Origin: Planobispora rosea
Lineage (GTDB): Bacteria; Actinomycetota; Actinomycetes; Streptosporangiales; Streptosporangiaceae
DNA: 64,000 nt
Direction: 5' to 3'
Assembly: GCF_014648175.1 (NCBI RefSeq)
Contig: NZ_BMQP01000040.1
Coordinates: 1 to 64,000, forward strand
Below are positions 1-8,787 of this stretch, in pieces (position 1 is the stretch's first letter; every line of letters starts with the position of its first letter). The position numbers and the translations under genes were made by a program. The notes below the pieces were generated by a model, which worked only from the letters and a program-made list of their open reading frames with translations, had not been told where the DNA came from and did no database searches.

Positions 1-1366
1 GGAAGCCTTCGGCGCCCAGCCAGTGCTGGACCAGGAAGGTGGTGTGGAAGCCGATGAACAACGTCCAGAAGTGCACCTTGCCGAGCGTGTCGTTGAGCAT
101 CTTGCCGGTGAACTTCGGCCACCAGAAGTAGAAGCCGGCGAACATCGCGAAGACCACGGTGCCGAAGACCACGTAGTGGAAGTGGGCCACCACGAAGTAG
201 GTGTCGGTGACGTGGAAGTCCATGGGGGGCGAGGCCAGGATGATGCCGGTCAGGCCGCCCAGCAGGAAGGTGACCAGGAAGCCGATCGAGAACAGCATCG
301 GCGACTCGAAGGTCAGGTGGCCGCGCCACATGGTGCCGATCCAGTTGAAGAACTTCACCCCGGTCGGGACCGCGATCAGGAAGGTCATGAACGAGAAGAA
401 CGGCAGCAGCACCTGGCCGGTCGGGAACATGTGGTGCGCCCACACGGCCACGGAGAGCCCCGCGATCGCGATGGTGGCCCCGATCAGGCTGATGTAGCCG
501 AACAGCGGCTTGCGGCTGAAGACCGGGATCACCTCGGTGATGATGCCGAAGAACGGCAGCGCGATGATGTAGACCTCGGGGTGGCCGAAGAACCAGAACA
601 GGTGCTGCCAGAGCAGCGGGCCGCCGGTGGCCGCGTCGAAGATGTGCGTGCCGAGCTTGCGGTCGGCCTCCAGGGCCAGCAGCGCGGCGGCCAGCACCGG
701 GAAGGCGATGAGCACGAGAAGCGAGGTCAGCAGCACGTTCCAGGTGAAGATCGGCATGCGGAACATGGTCATGCCGGGCGCGCGCATGCAGATGATCGTG
801 GTGATGAAGTTGACCGAGCCGAGGATGGTGCCCAGACCGGCGATCACCAGACCCATGATCCACAGGTCGCCGCCGACACCGGGCGAGGCGATCGCGTTCG
901 ACAGCGGGGTGTAGGCGAACCAGCCGAAGGCGGCCGCGCCGTCCGGGGTGAGGAACCCGGAGATCACGATGATACCGCCGAAGGCGAACAGCCAGTAGCT
1001 GACCATGTTCAGGCGCGGGAAGGCCACGTCCGGCGCACCGATCTGCAGCGGCATGACCTCGTTGGCGAAGCCGGCGAACAGCGGCGTGGCGAACAGCAAC
1101 AACATGATCGTGCCGTGCATGGTGAACAGCTGGTTGAACTGCTCGTTGCTGGTGAGCTGGAGGCCCGGCTGGGCCAGCTCCGCCCGGATGACCAGCGCCA
1201 TGACGCCGCCGATCAGGAAGAACACGAACGAGGTGATCAGGTAGAGGTGCCCGATGACCTTGTGATCGGTGGACGACATCCACTTCGTGAGGATGGTGCC
1301 CCTGCGCTCGGTGCGGACCGGCGCGACGGCCAGCGGCTCACCGGCGGGCGGCTTGTAGGTCGTCAC
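1..1366 (-). CDS. ctaD: Cytochrome c oxidase subunit I (5' part; runs off the left edge)
   Basis: This is the catalytic heme-copper subunit of the aa3-type terminal oxidase in the cytoplasmic membrane. About 455 codons are present, from a GTG start at 1366 preceded by GGGAGG; the 3' end lies outside the window. Visible landmarks are the low-spin heme ligand region FTMHGTIM near residue 81, the CuB/Tyr segment GHPEVYII near residue 260 and the heme a3 ligand motif AHFHYVV near residue 392. Many hydrophobic helices alternate with short loops, as expected for the roughly 12-helix family. The start MTTYKPP with a nearby DHKVIGHLY motif is typical of actinobacterial CtaD. Identity is very secure. 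It is separated from the hemerythrin gene upstream by a strong hairpin terminator, so it probably has its own promoter. Confidence 0.97.
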   Translation of the reverse strand, partial: MTTYKPPAGEPLAVAPVRTERRGTILTKWMSSTDHKVIGHLYLITSFVFFLIGGVMALVIRAELAQPGLQLTSNEQFNQLFTMHGTIMLLLFATPLFAGFANEVMPLQIGAPDVAFPRLNMVSYWLFAFGGIIVISGFLTPDGAAAFGWFAYTPLSNAIASPGVGGDLWIMGLVIAGLGTILGSVNFITTIICMRAPGMTMFRMPIFTWNVLLTSLLVLIAFPVLAAALLALEADRKLGTHIFDAATGGPLLWQHLFWFFGHPEVYIIALPFFGIITEVIPVFSRKPLFGYISLIGATIAIAGLSVAVWAHHMFPTGQVLLPFFSFMTFLIAVPTGVKFFNWIGTMWRGHLTFESPMLFSIGFLVTFLLGGLTGIILASPPMDFHVTDTYFVVAHFHYVVFGTVVFAMFAGFYFWWPKFTGKMLNDTLGKVHFWTLFIGFHTTFLVQHWLGAEGF

Positions 1367-1503
1367 GACGCCCTCCCGATGACCGGCGAACCGCTGCGGA
1401 TCTCCGCAGCCCTGTGTTGTGCTGCCTGCCGTACTGCGTAGCGCTAGTACTCCGGCATATCACGGCGAACTCGCTCAGGGAACCGCCGGCGGGAACCCAC
1501 CCG

Positions 1504-1560
1504 CGGACACCGTACGGCCCGCGCCTCCAGGGGACGGAGGCGCGGGCCGTACGGTGTCCG
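1504..1560. terminator. Perfect 25-bp hairpin between the hemerythrin gene and ctaD
   Basis: Two 25-nt arms (1504-1528 and 1536-1560) are exact reverse complements around a 7-nt loop. The hairpin lies just past the stop of the minus-strand hemerythrin gene and upstream of ctaD. There is no clear U-tract, which is common in high-GC actinobacterial terminators. Confidence 0.85.
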
Positions 1561-1584
1561 GAGTCCGGGGAATCGCCCGCAGGC

Positions 1585-2169
1585 TCAGCCGTTCTTGCCC
1601 ATCGCCTGACGGATCACGTCGCGGATCCGGTCCACCATCGCCACCGGCGTGCCGACCAGCAGGTTCTTGGTCGCCGACTCCACACCCGGGTGCGGGTGCG
1701 TCGGGGCCATCGCCTCGGCCGCCTTCACCCCGGCCGCCATGGCCCGCCGCTCGGCATCGGAGGCGTAGGCGCGCAGCTTCTGGAACTCGTAGCGCTCCTC
1801 GCTGCGGGCGTGAGCCTCCACGGCCGCGCGCAGCAGGGCCAGGTTCGTCAGGAACTGCGGGTCCTCGGGACCCGCCTGGTCCATCCGCATGAGCAGTTCC
1901 TTGGCCTCGCGCTCCTCGGCCAGGCGGTCGTCGACCACCGCGTCCCCGCCCTCCAGCTTGAGACGGGCGTACGGGTGCACGACCTCCTCCTCGGCCGTCT
2001 CGTGGACCGCCAGCATCCGCACCAGCCGCTGGAACGCCTCCGGCCGTTCACCCGGGGTGGCCTTCTCGACCTCGTCGAACATGTCCCTGATCAGGGCGTG
2101 CTGCGCCAGCAGCAGGTCGACGACATCGGTCTCTTCCATGGTCTCCGGGCGGGGGTAGGTGTTGGTCAT
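1585..2169 (-). CDS. Hemerythrin HHE-domain protein
   Basis: The 194-residue protein is a soluble four-helix hemerythrin-like domain expected to bind a di-iron centre. Family members sense or store O2, or take part in oxidative and nitrosative defence. Putative ligands are in QHALIRDMFDEVE near residue 23, VHETAEEEVVHP around residues 54-63 and EAHARSEE near residues 113-120. The C-terminal 60 residues look helical and have no clear domain. The ATG at 2169 follows GGGAGAG at good spacing. The gene diverges from the P450 peroxygenase gene at 2310, leaving 140 bp for both promoters. Both neighbours handle oxygen or peroxide chemistry, so co-regulation is possible but not shown. The family call is secure; the physiological role is open. 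Confidence 0.9.
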   Translation of the reverse strand: MTNTYPRPETMEETDVVDLLLAQHALIRDMFDEVEKATPGERPEAFQRLVRMLAVHETAEEEVVHPYARLKLEGGDAVVDDRLAEEREAKELLMRMDQAGPEDPQFLTNLALLRAAVEAHARSEERYEFQKLRAYASDAERRAMAAGVKAAEAMAPTHPHPGVESATKNLLVGTPVAMVDRIRDVIRQAMGKNG

Positions 2170-2309
2170 ATCGCTCTCCCTTCGCGTTTCTCGCGCCCGC
2201 CTGCCCTACCCACACCCGGCAGCCGAACACCACCGCGCGGCGGCCGGCGTGCCCCGGGCCGTTTCCCACCGGCGGTTTCACCGCCCGCGGCGCGGGCATT
2301 CCAGCGCCT

Positions 2310-3578
2310 ATGTTTCTGCCGGACAACACGATCCCTCTCCTGCTCCAGGGTTACGCCTGGCTGCCCCAGCTGCGGCGGCGCGCCTCCGGCGAGGTTGTGC
2401 ACACCCGGGTGGGGGGCCAGCGCGCCGTCGCGCTGCGCGGGCCGGACGCCGCCCGGTTCTTCTACGACGAGGACCACGTCGAGCGGCACACCGCCCTGCC
2501 CGGTCCCATCAAGAGCACCCTGTTCGGCCATGGAGCCGTGCACACCCTGGACGGCACCGGCCACCGGGTGCGCAAGGCGATGTTCCTGTCCCTCCTGACC
2601 GGTGACGGCATCGGCTCCCTGGTCAGGTACACCACCGCGGCCTGGGACGAGGCGGCCGCCTCCTGGGCCGATGGGCGGCGCGTGGTGCTCTTCGACGAGG
2701 CCGCCGCGATCCTGGCCCGGGGCGTGTGCCGGTGGACCGGCATCCCGCTGGCCGAGTCCGAGGTGCCCGCCCTGGCCTCCGACCTGGTGGCCATGGTCGA
2801 CGGCTTCGCCACCCCGGGGTCCCGGCACTGGCGGGCCCGGACCGCCCGCGCACGCCGCGAGGCGTGGCTGAGGTACCTCGTGGAGTACGTACGCGACGGT
2901 GTGGCCACCGTTCCCGCGGGCTCGGCGCTCGACGTCGTCGCCCACCACCGCGACGCCGACGGCGAACAGCTCGATCCGCACACGGCGGCGGTGGAACTGC
3001 TCAACATCATCCGGCCGACCACAGCCGTGTGCTGGTTCGTCTCGTTCGCCGCCCACGCCCTGCACCGCTGGCCGCGGCACCGCGCACCGCTGCGCGAGGG
3101 AGACGACGCCTTCGCCGAGGCGTTCACGCATGAGATCCGTCGTTTCTACCCGTTCGCCCCGTTCCTCGGCGGCCGGGCGGTCCGGGACCTGACCTGGCGC
3201 GGAGAGAAGATCCCCGCCAGAAGCCTGGTGCTGCTCGACGTCTACGGCCAGCACCATGACCCCGCCCTGTGGAAGGAGCCCTACACCTTCGACCCACGGC
3301 GGTTCATCGGCCGCGAGATCGACGCGTTCGAGCTGATCCCGCAGGGCGGTGGCGACCCCGCCGCAGGTCACCGCTGCCCGGGCGAGGCCATCACCGTCGC
3401 GCTGCTGAAGGCGCTGAGCATGCGGCTGGCCCAGCTGGACTACGACGTCCCGGAGCAGGACCTGGACATCTCCCTGCGCCGTATCCCCGCCCGCCCGGCG
3501 AGCGGCTTCGTGCTGACCGGCGCCCGCGCCGCCGCGGGGTCCGCGACGGCACGCCACGCGTCCACGGCCCGGAGCTGA
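2310..3578 (+). CDS. CYP152-family cytochrome P450 (fatty-acid peroxygenase type)
   Basis: This 422-residue P450 resembles the H2O2-using fatty-acid hydroxylases/decarboxylases of family CYP152 (P450 BS-beta, SP-alpha, OleT). The heme-ligand loop IPQGGGDPAAGHRCPGEAI places the thiolate at Cys356. The I-helix has Arg235-Pro236 (NIIRPTTAV) in place of the usual acid-alcohol pair; in CYP152 this Arg anchors the substrate carboxylate. The segments RRFYPFAPFLGG and DVPEQDLDISLRRIP also match the family. Such enzymes need no redox partner, and none is encoded nearby. The ATG at 2310 has only a weak ribosome-binding site, so the exact start is less certain. Whether it hydroxylates or decarboxylates fatty acids cannot be told from this sequence alone. 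Confidence 0.92.
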   Translation: MFLPDNTIPLLLQGYAWLPQLRRRASGEVVHTRVGGQRAVALRGPDAARFFYDEDHVERHTALPGPIKSTLFGHGAVHTLDGTGHRVRKAMFLSLLTGDGIGSLVRYTTAAWDEAAASWADGRRVVLFDEAAAILARGVCRWTGIPLAESEVPALASDLVAMVDGFATPGSRHWRARTARARREAWLRYLVEYVRDGVATVPAGSALDVVAHHRDADGEQLDPHTAAVELLNIIRPTTAVCWFVSFAAHALHRWPRHRAPLREGDDAFAEAFTHEIRRFYPFAPFLGGRAVRDLTWRGEKIPARSLVLLDVYGQHHDPALWKEPYTFDPRRFIGREIDAFELIPQGGGDPAAGHRCPGEAITVALLKALSMRLAQLDYDVPEQDLDISLRRIPARPASGFVLTGARAAAGSATARHASTARS

Positions 3579-3803
3579 GCCCGCACGTTTGACCGCTCCA
3601 TACACAGCGATGACCCGGGCCCGCGCATCGGTTCTCTCCTGCGGGAAACGACTACCCATGGCCGGAGTGGTGCCGCGCAGAACCGCGCTCACCACTCACA
3701 CGGCCTGCCGACGTTATCGTTGGACGCACATCACCCTGTACGGACAGTCCGAGCCGGCCGTGTCAGCGGCCGGGCCTCGGGCCGACCTCGGCGTGGAGAG
3801 ACC

Positions 3804-3926
3804 ATGACGACACCCGGACCCGATCATGTCGACGACGGCGCCGACATCGATCTGGACGACCTGCTGCCCGATCCGGACGACCGGTTGCCCTGGGCCGACG
3901 CCGACGACTACGACTGGACGCGATAG
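3804..3926 (+). CDS. Small acidic Asp-rich protein, unknown
   Basis: A 40-residue ORF opens with ATG after GGAGAG. About a third of its residues are Asp, in a run of DxDD and DPDD motifs, and it ends WADADDYDWTR. It resembles the short acidic hypothetical proteins common in actinobacterial genomes. I recognise no family. Its last 19 bases overlap the 3' end of the convergent amidase gene. The open frame extends upstream to 3720, but the ribosome-binding site favours 3804. Coding is plausible rather than proven. Confidence 0.4.
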   Translation: MTTPGPDHVDDGADIDLDDLLPDPDDRLPWADADDYDWTR

Positions 3927-5347
3927 GAACGCGGCCACAGTGCGGAGACCGGGGGCGTCCGGTCCTTCCACGGCATAGCCCGCTCCAGTTCGGCGGCGAC
4001 CTGGAACAGCAGGTCCTCGCGCCCGTGGGCGGCGACGATCTGCACCCCGATCGGCAGCCCGTTCCCGCTCCAGCCCAGCGGCAGGCTGATCGCGGGCTGG
4101 CCGGTGACGTTGAACACCACGGTGAACGGCCCGTAGTCGGCCAGCGACTCCAGCCAGCTCAGCAGGGTGTGGCCGGGGTCGTCCTGACGCAGTGTGCCGT
4201 GCGGCGCCGGGAGGCGGCCCAGCGTCGGGGTGACGAGCAGGTCGTACTCGGTGAGGAAGGCGCTCACCGAGCGGGTCACCCGGTTCTGCGCGTCGAAGGC
4301 GGCCATCATGTCCATCGCCGTGTACTCCCCGGCGACTTTCAGGAACTGCCGGGAGACGGCCTCCATCATGGCCGGGTCGGGCTTTCGGGGGGCCAGCAGC
4401 AGGGTGGAGGAGAGCGCCACCCCTTCCAGCACCCAGCTCCGCATGACCGCGTCCCAGTCGACGCGCGGGCCGTCCTCGGAGACGAGGTGCCCGGCCTGCT
4501 CCAGCACCAGACCGGTCCGTATCGCGGCCGCGGCCACCTCGGCGTCCACCGGCGTCCCGGACCATGCCCGGGTGGTCACCGCCACCCGCAACCGGCCCGG
4601 GCGGGCCGCGATCTCCTCGGCGTAGGGGCGCAGCGGCGGCGGAGCGGTGTACTTGTCGCCGATCCCCGGTCCGCAGACGGCGTCCAGCAGGTGGGCGGCG
4701 TCGCGGACGGTGCGCGTGAGAGCGAACTCGCAGGCCATGCCCAGCATGGGCTCTCCCAGGTCGGGCCCGCTGGTGATACGGCCCCGGCTCGGCTTGAGCC
4801 CGACCAGGCCGCAGCAGGAGGCCGGGACGCGGATGGAACCGGCCCCGTCGCTGGCGTGCGCGACGGGCACGGCCCCGGCGGCCACCAGGGCGGCGGCGCC
4901 ACCGCTGGACCCGCCCGCTCCCCTGTCCGGATCCCACGGGTTGCGGGTCGTTCCGAACCTGACCGATTCGGTGGAGAAGCTGACGCACATCTCCGGCGAG
5001 GTGGTGAGGCCCAGAGTGACCAGGCCCGCGGCCCGGAAGCGGGCCATCAGATCGCTGTCGTGGTCCGGGACGACGCCCGGCAGGCTCCGGCTGCCGAGGA
5101 AGAACGGCACCCCCTCCGCCACCGGCCCGTGGTCCTTGATCAGGAACGGTACCCCGGTGAACGGCCCGTCCCCGGCGTGGTCGAGCGCCGGGCTGAACAC
5201 CGGCAGCGCCAGGCCGTTCACCTGCTCGTCCGCCGCGGCCAGGGCCTTCCTGGCGGTGGCCTCGACCTCCTCGGCGGTGACGTCACCTGCCTTGATCAGC
5301 GTCCGGAGGCCGACGGCGTCGTACCTTGCGTACTCGTGAAGTTCCAT
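3908..5347 (-). CDS. Amidase signature (AS) family hydrolase
   Basis: The 479-residue enzyme belongs to the amidase-signature family, which hydrolyses C-N bonds of amides and related compounds in the cytoplasm. The Ser-cisSer-Lys triad is visible: Lys71 in FLIKDHG, cis-Ser147 in GAGGSSGGA and nucleophile Ser171 in DGAGSIRVPAS. The 24-residue spacing between the two serines matches the family. I chose the ATG at 5347 because it follows GAAGGA; an in-frame ATG at 5392 would add 15 residues without a good site. The substrate cannot be predicted because AS enzymes are promiscuous and the neighbours are unrelated. The gene appears monocistronic. Confidence 0.9.
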   Translation of the reverse strand: MELHEYARYDAVGLRTLIKAGDVTAEEVEATARKALAAADEQVNGLALPVFSPALDHAGDGPFTGVPFLIKDHGPVAEGVPFFLGSRSLPGVVPDHDSDLMARFRAAGLVTLGLTTSPEMCVSFSTESVRFGTTRNPWDPDRGAGGSSGGAAALVAAGAVPVAHASDGAGSIRVPASCCGLVGLKPSRGRITSGPDLGEPMLGMACEFALTRTVRDAAHLLDAVCGPGIGDKYTAPPPLRPYAEEIAARPGRLRVAVTTRAWSGTPVDAEVAAAAIRTGLVLEQAGHLVSEDGPRVDWDAVMRSWVLEGVALSSTLLLAPRKPDPAMMEAVSRQFLKVAGEYTAMDMMAAFDAQNRVTRSVSAFLTEYDLLVTPTLGRLPAPHGTLRQDDPGHTLLSWLESLADYGPFTVVFNVTGQPAISLPLGWSGNGLPIGVQIVAAHGREDLLFQVAAELERAMPWKDRTPPVSALWPRSYRVQS

Positions 5348-5565
5348 GGAGAGTCCTTCTCCGGGCGTCCCCGACGCCCGTACATCGATCACAGGGGATC
5401 CTTCGGCGGATCCGCTCGTCAGTGAGGCAGCGCGGCAGGCCGCTGAGCGGGTGCTGAGCGGGGCGCTGCGATGGGATACAGCCTGAACGAGACGACGGTC
5501 GCTCCACCGGGTCAGCAGCCCGGGAAACCGTCGCCGGTGATCGAGGTGGTTCTACGCTCGGTACA

Positions 5566-5700
5566 TCACCGCCCATGCTGCCGGACACCGTGCCGGGACG
5601 TCCACACGATTTGAGGCGTCCTCCGCGGCAGGCCGTAGACCCGGCGCGCGGTCGCCCCGAACACGGCGGCGCGGCCGGCCGGGTCCAGATCCGCCAGCAT
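5566..5700 (-). pseudogene. C-terminal remnant of an amidohydrolase (L-fuconolactonase-like)
   Basis: A minus-strand frame of 44 codons reads [23 protein letters not shown], which resembles the last residues of amidohydrolase-2 enzymes; lactone hydrolases of fucose catabolism end this way. No upstream part of such a gene is present. The fragment breaks abruptly at 5700, where an L-fuconate dehydratase fragment begins on the other strand. I read this as a deletion scar. The family is inferred from a short match, so confidence is moderate. Confidence 0.4.
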
Positions 5701-5701
5701 C

Positions 5702-6199
5702 GAGGAGCCGACCAGCCCCGACGACGTCCTCGGTCACGCCGCGATCCGCCGCGGGGTCGCCCCGGTCAGGGTCGCCACCGGGGAGCACTGCGCCAACCGG
5801 GTGATGTTCAAGCAGTTCCTGCAGGCCGAGGCGGTCGACGTGCTCCAGCTCGACGCCTGCCGGGTCGCCGGGGTCACCGAGAACGTGGCGATCCTGCTGC
5901 TGGCCGCGCGGTTCGGCGTGCCGGTCTGCCCGCACGCCGACGGCGTCGGGCTGTGCGAGGTCGTGCAGCACCTGGCGATGTTCGACTACGTCGCGGTCAG
6001 CGGCAGCGTCCAGGACCGGGTGATCGAGTACATCGACCACCTGCACGAGCACTTCGTCGACCCGGTGACGGTGCGCGACGGCCGGTACGCGGCGCCCACG
6101 GCTCCGGGCATGTCGGCCGAGCTGCGGTCCGAGTCGCTGGCCGCCCACCGCTATCCCGACGGACCCGTCTGGCGGAACGTGAGGAATGCCGATGTCTGA
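5702..6199 (+). pseudogene. 3' fragment of L-fuconate dehydratase (enolase superfamily)
   Basis: From 5702 the frame reads [40 protein letters not shown] and [16 protein letters not shown]. This is the C-terminal half of the mandelate-racemase-like L-fuconate dehydratase, with the conserved barrel-end and His-containing loop. About 165 codons remain of a protein normally near 430-440 residues, and the N-terminal half is missing. The stop at 6197-6199 overlaps the start of an SDR remnant (ATG 6192), as in intact fucose operons where the genes are translationally coupled. The gene cannot make an active enzyme because the N-terminal capping domain and metal ligands are absent. Confidence 0.8.
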
Positions 6200-6418
6200 G
6201 CCCACCGGGTCCACTGAGCCCATCGACCCCATCGAGTCCCAGGAGCCCCATGAGCCCGGCGAGTTCCGTGGGCTCGCCGCGCTGGTCACCGGCGGGGCCT
6301 CGGGGATCGGCCTGGCCACCGCGCCCACCCGAGGACTCCGGCGCGGGTGCCCGTGTCACCTGCGCCGGAGCGGTGGAGACCGGCGCAGGCGCCGGCATCA
6401 CGCGTTCACCGGGAAACG
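6192..6418 (+). pseudogene. 5' fragment of a short-chain dehydrogenase (L-fucose dehydrogenase-like)
   Basis: The frame starts [10 protein letters not shown] and reaches EFRGLAALVTGGASGIGLATA, the dinucleotide-binding TGxxxGIG motif of SDR enzymes. It then loses frame: the expected EDSGARVTC-like strand continues in another frame at about 6330. The similarity ends before the stop codon of the SGNH hydrolase at 6421. It follows the fuconate dehydratase fragment with overlapping stop and start codons, so it was probably the next gene of a fucose catabolic operon. Confidence 0.7.
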
Positions 6419-6420
6419 TC

Positions 6421-7740
6421 TCACTTCGGGACGTCGAACGGCAGGTCGGCGTAGGGAGCGTGGCTGCGCCACGTATCGCCGCTGAGCCTTCCCAAGGTGT
6501 ATCCCGCATCCAGCAGCCGGCTCACGAAGTACCTGGCGATGATCTCGTACACCGCCTCGGTCGGGTGCGCCAGGTCACTGGTCGTGATGCACCGCCGCAT
6601 CTTCGCCATCTCGGGAGTGTCCTTCGGCTGCGGCGAGACGCTCCCGTGGTAGATGGGGCGCACGCCGCGCTGCTGGGCCTTCTTGGACAGGTTCCACTGG
6701 TCCATCTGCGCGCTGACGTGGTCCATCCACGCACTCATGCGCACGAGGTGGACGTTGTCGGCGCCGGGTGCGTGCGGTCCGGCCGGCCACTTCTCCACGA
6801 GGCTTTCGAGCATCGCGTCGTAACGGCGGATGACCGGGTCGATGCTTCCCGCCAGGGGAATCCACGAAGGGTCTCCGAGGCCCTCGATGAACCGGATGGC
6901 GTTGTACACGCTCGGCAGGTCGAGCACCATGAAGTGGTGGCGGTCCTTCGTCTCGGGGAAGCTGGAGTTGACCAGTTCGACCAGGGACTGGATCTCCGCC
7001 ACGGCGGGGAACACCCCGACGCCGCCGGTGAGCTCCTTCGGATACGTCTGGCTCCACGACAGCCATGCCGAGTAGTCCGGCGTGGTCGGCAGGGTCTTGA
7101 TTTTCCTCGGGTCGTAGTCGGGACGCTCCGCGGTGACGAAGTCGTTGAGGCCGATCCAGATGACGTGCATCGTGTCACCCTCGAAGGGCTTGGTCAGGAG
7201 CCTGCGCTGTGCGACGTAGTCTTTGACCTGATCCCGCAGGTAGGTGAGCGCACCGAATTTGGGTGCCCAGTCCGTGGTGACGATGGCCCCGCCCATGGCG
7301 TAGTTGACGTACTTGATCTCCGGCAGGGCTCCGGTCTCCTCCGACGGCTTCCTCATCTGCTTGAGGTATTCGTCGAGGTCCACCGGGGGCTTCGGTTCGG
7401 CCCGTCCCCCCTGGGGTTCGACGCCGAGGACGGAATAGCCGGACAGGGTGCGGTAGTCGTTGGACTTTCTGATCGACAGGTCCTTGTTGCCCCACATGAG
7501 GGTCTCACCGGTGGACCACTCCACGAGGAAGTCGGTCCAGTTTCTTCCGTCGCTGTAGCGGCCCGCCTCGTTCACGCGCATGGCGCGGAACAGCCGGGCG
7601 AGCTCTCCCGTCGGCCACAACCACTTGTTCCCGATGTCGGACATGCTGTCGCCGAGGATGACGACGTTTTTGATGTCGATCTTTCGGCCCGATGCCGGAG
7701 GAGCGTCGATCTTTCTCCTCGAAGTCGAAGGGGTGTCCAT
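6421..7740 (-). CDS. SGNH/GDSL-family hydrolase
   Basis: The 439-residue protein carries the SGNH esterase/lipase blocks. VVILGDSMSDIGN (Ser32) is block I, IWIGLNDF is block III with its Gly/Asn, and SDLAHPTEAVYE near residue 390 is block V with the Asp and His. The order and the GDSxSDxGN form resemble the thermolabile-hemolysin/phospholipase subgroup. The ATG at 7740 follows GGAGAGG; longer in-frame starts to 8103 lack coding character. No signal peptide or transmembrane segment is visible, so the protein looks cytoplasmic, unlike many relatives. It is divergent from the RiPP precursor gene with about 740 bp between them. A role in that pathway is possible only by proximity. Confidence 0.85.
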   Translation of the reverse strand: MDTPSTSRRKIDAPPASGRKIDIKNVVILGDSMSDIGNKWLWPTGELARLFRAMRVNEAGRYSDGRNWTDFLVEWSTGETLMWGNKDLSIRKSNDYRTLSGYSVLGVEPQGGRAEPKPPVDLDEYLKQMRKPSEETGALPEIKYVNYAMGGAIVTTDWAPKFGALTYLRDQVKDYVAQRRLLTKPFEGDTMHVIWIGLNDFVTAERPDYDPRKIKTLPTTPDYSAWLSWSQTYPKELTGGVGVFPAVAEIQSLVELVNSSFPETKDRHHFMVLDLPSVYNAIRFIEGLGDPSWIPLAGSIDPVIRRYDAMLESLVEKWPAGPHAPGADNVHLVRMSAWMDHVSAQMDQWNLSKKAQQRGVRPIYHGSVSPQPKDTPEMAKMRRCITTSDLAHPTEAVYEIIARYFVSRLLDAGYTLGRLSGDTWRSHAPYADLPFDVPK

Positions 7741-8477
7741 TTTCCTCTCCAGTCCCGAAGAAATTACAGCCAGGATCCGAAACCGTTTACGGGCGGCTTC
7801 CAGCCGTCCACGGAGAACACGAAAGATCGAATGCACTCCGGCCCGGACTGGACGTCTCGGCTCACCATAGAGCGCGAATCCGACACTGCCTAGGGCCCGC
7901 CCGCCGCCGGAATGATTACAGACAACATGTAAGGATATTTCTCTTGATTCTCTTTCAGTGACGCCGCCAAAGGATTCTGACGGCCTGCCGTCAGAATCCG
8001 GGGAGCAGATCTCCGAGATTTCTCGGCAAATCATCCGATAACGAGACAAAATCGAGCCATACCGAACGGGATCGCGGCGAACGGCGATCACCGGGAACCA
8101 CAAGGGCGGCAGTGATCGAAAAGCGTCTGCCGGATAGCCGAAACCCCCCTTCCCGTCGAACCGAAACGCAGATCATCCACTCGGGACAATCACTACTCCT
8201 GAAATGCCCGAAGTTTCCGAAAAGCCGTTGTTCTCCGGGGCGTGGCCACAGCGTTGCGGGCCGCATGCGGTCTCGTGGTCGCGGTCTCGCAGGTGGGTGC
8301 CGCGTTCGACGGTACGGGCGAGGTGGACCGGCCGGAGTCGCCGTCTTCGACGCGGAATGCCGGCCCGTCGACGGCGAGAAGCTTCCCCGTTGTGTGCACA
8401 ACGACACAGACTCCCCCGCCTTTCGTCGTTTCAATTCTGCTTCGACAGCACTGGAACTCTCAATGAAAGGAGTCGCG
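7741..8477. other. 737-bp divergent intergenic region
   Basis: The region separates the SGNH hydrolase from the RiPP precursor gene and is less GC-rich than its surroundings, mainly between 7880 and 8220. Open frames cross it, but none has a good start, ribosome-binding site or recognisable protein. It should hold the promoters of both flanking genes. The only clear structure is the hairpin at 7972-7999. Confidence 0.5.
7972..7999. promoter_or_regulatory. Perfect 12-bp inverted repeat upstream of the SGNH and RiPP genes
   Basis: The arms at 7972-7983 and 7988-7999 (GGATTCTGACGG and its complement) flank a CCTG loop. The site lies about 230 bp upstream of the SGNH start and 480 bp upstream of the precursor start. 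It could be an operator or a small terminator; no U-tract follows on either strand. Confidence 0.5.
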
Positions 8478-8768
8478 ATGGAGCACGGCACAGCGCTGGT
8501 GGCTTCCCCGGCCGAGCAATTCCTGAGGCTGACCCAGACCGATGACGGACTCAGGGCGCAGCTCCGGGGAATGTCGAGCGAGGACCTGGTGGAGGCGGCG
8601 GTGAAACTCGCCGCCGAGCGGGGCCTCGTCTTCTCCGGCACCGAACTCGAAGACGAACTGGCCAGACAGCTCGGCCTCGAGGAGCACGACCTGCTGCAAT
8701 TCGCGCCGCCGACGAACTGCTCGTCGGCCAGCGGCTGCCGCACGCCGTGCATGTACTGCAACTACTAA
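8478..8768 (+). CDS. RiPP precursor peptide with Nif11-like leader (azole-peptide type)
   Basis: The 96-residue peptide starts at an ATG after AAAGGAG. Residues 11-64 (PAEQFLRLTQ through ELEDELARQ) fit a Nif11-like leader, a family of long leaders used by heterocycle- or lanthionine-forming enzymes. The C-terminus changes character: after DLLQFAPPTN come Cys81, Ser82, Ser83, Ser85, Cys87, Thr89, Cys91 and Cys94, ending CNY. These residues are what YcaO enzymes cyclise to thiazolines and (methyl)oxazolines. No GG cleavage site is visible, so the core boundary (perhaps near residue 75-79) is uncertain. The gene is 19 bp upstream of a SagB-type dehydrogenase and two genes from a YcaO protein. 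The precursor call is inference from composition and context, but strong. Confidence 0.85.
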   Translation: MEHGTALVASPAEQFLRLTQTDDGLRAQLRGMSSEDLVEAAVKLAAERGLVFSGTELEDELARQLGLEEHDLLQFAPPTNCSSASGCRTPCMYCNY

Positions 8769-8787
8769 TCCGATAACGGGGGATGCG

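Noticed and set aside
23-1441. Long plus-strand open frame (472 codons) opposite ctaD
   Set aside because: It is the antisense shadow of ctaD; its translation is dominated by Glu, His, Arg and Gly with no family, while the minus strand gives a textbook oxidase.
8112-8477. N-terminal extension of the RiPP precursor frame to 8112
   Set aside because: The upstream residues are Arg/Ser/Gly-rich without coding character, and AAAGGAG clearly supports the start at 8478.
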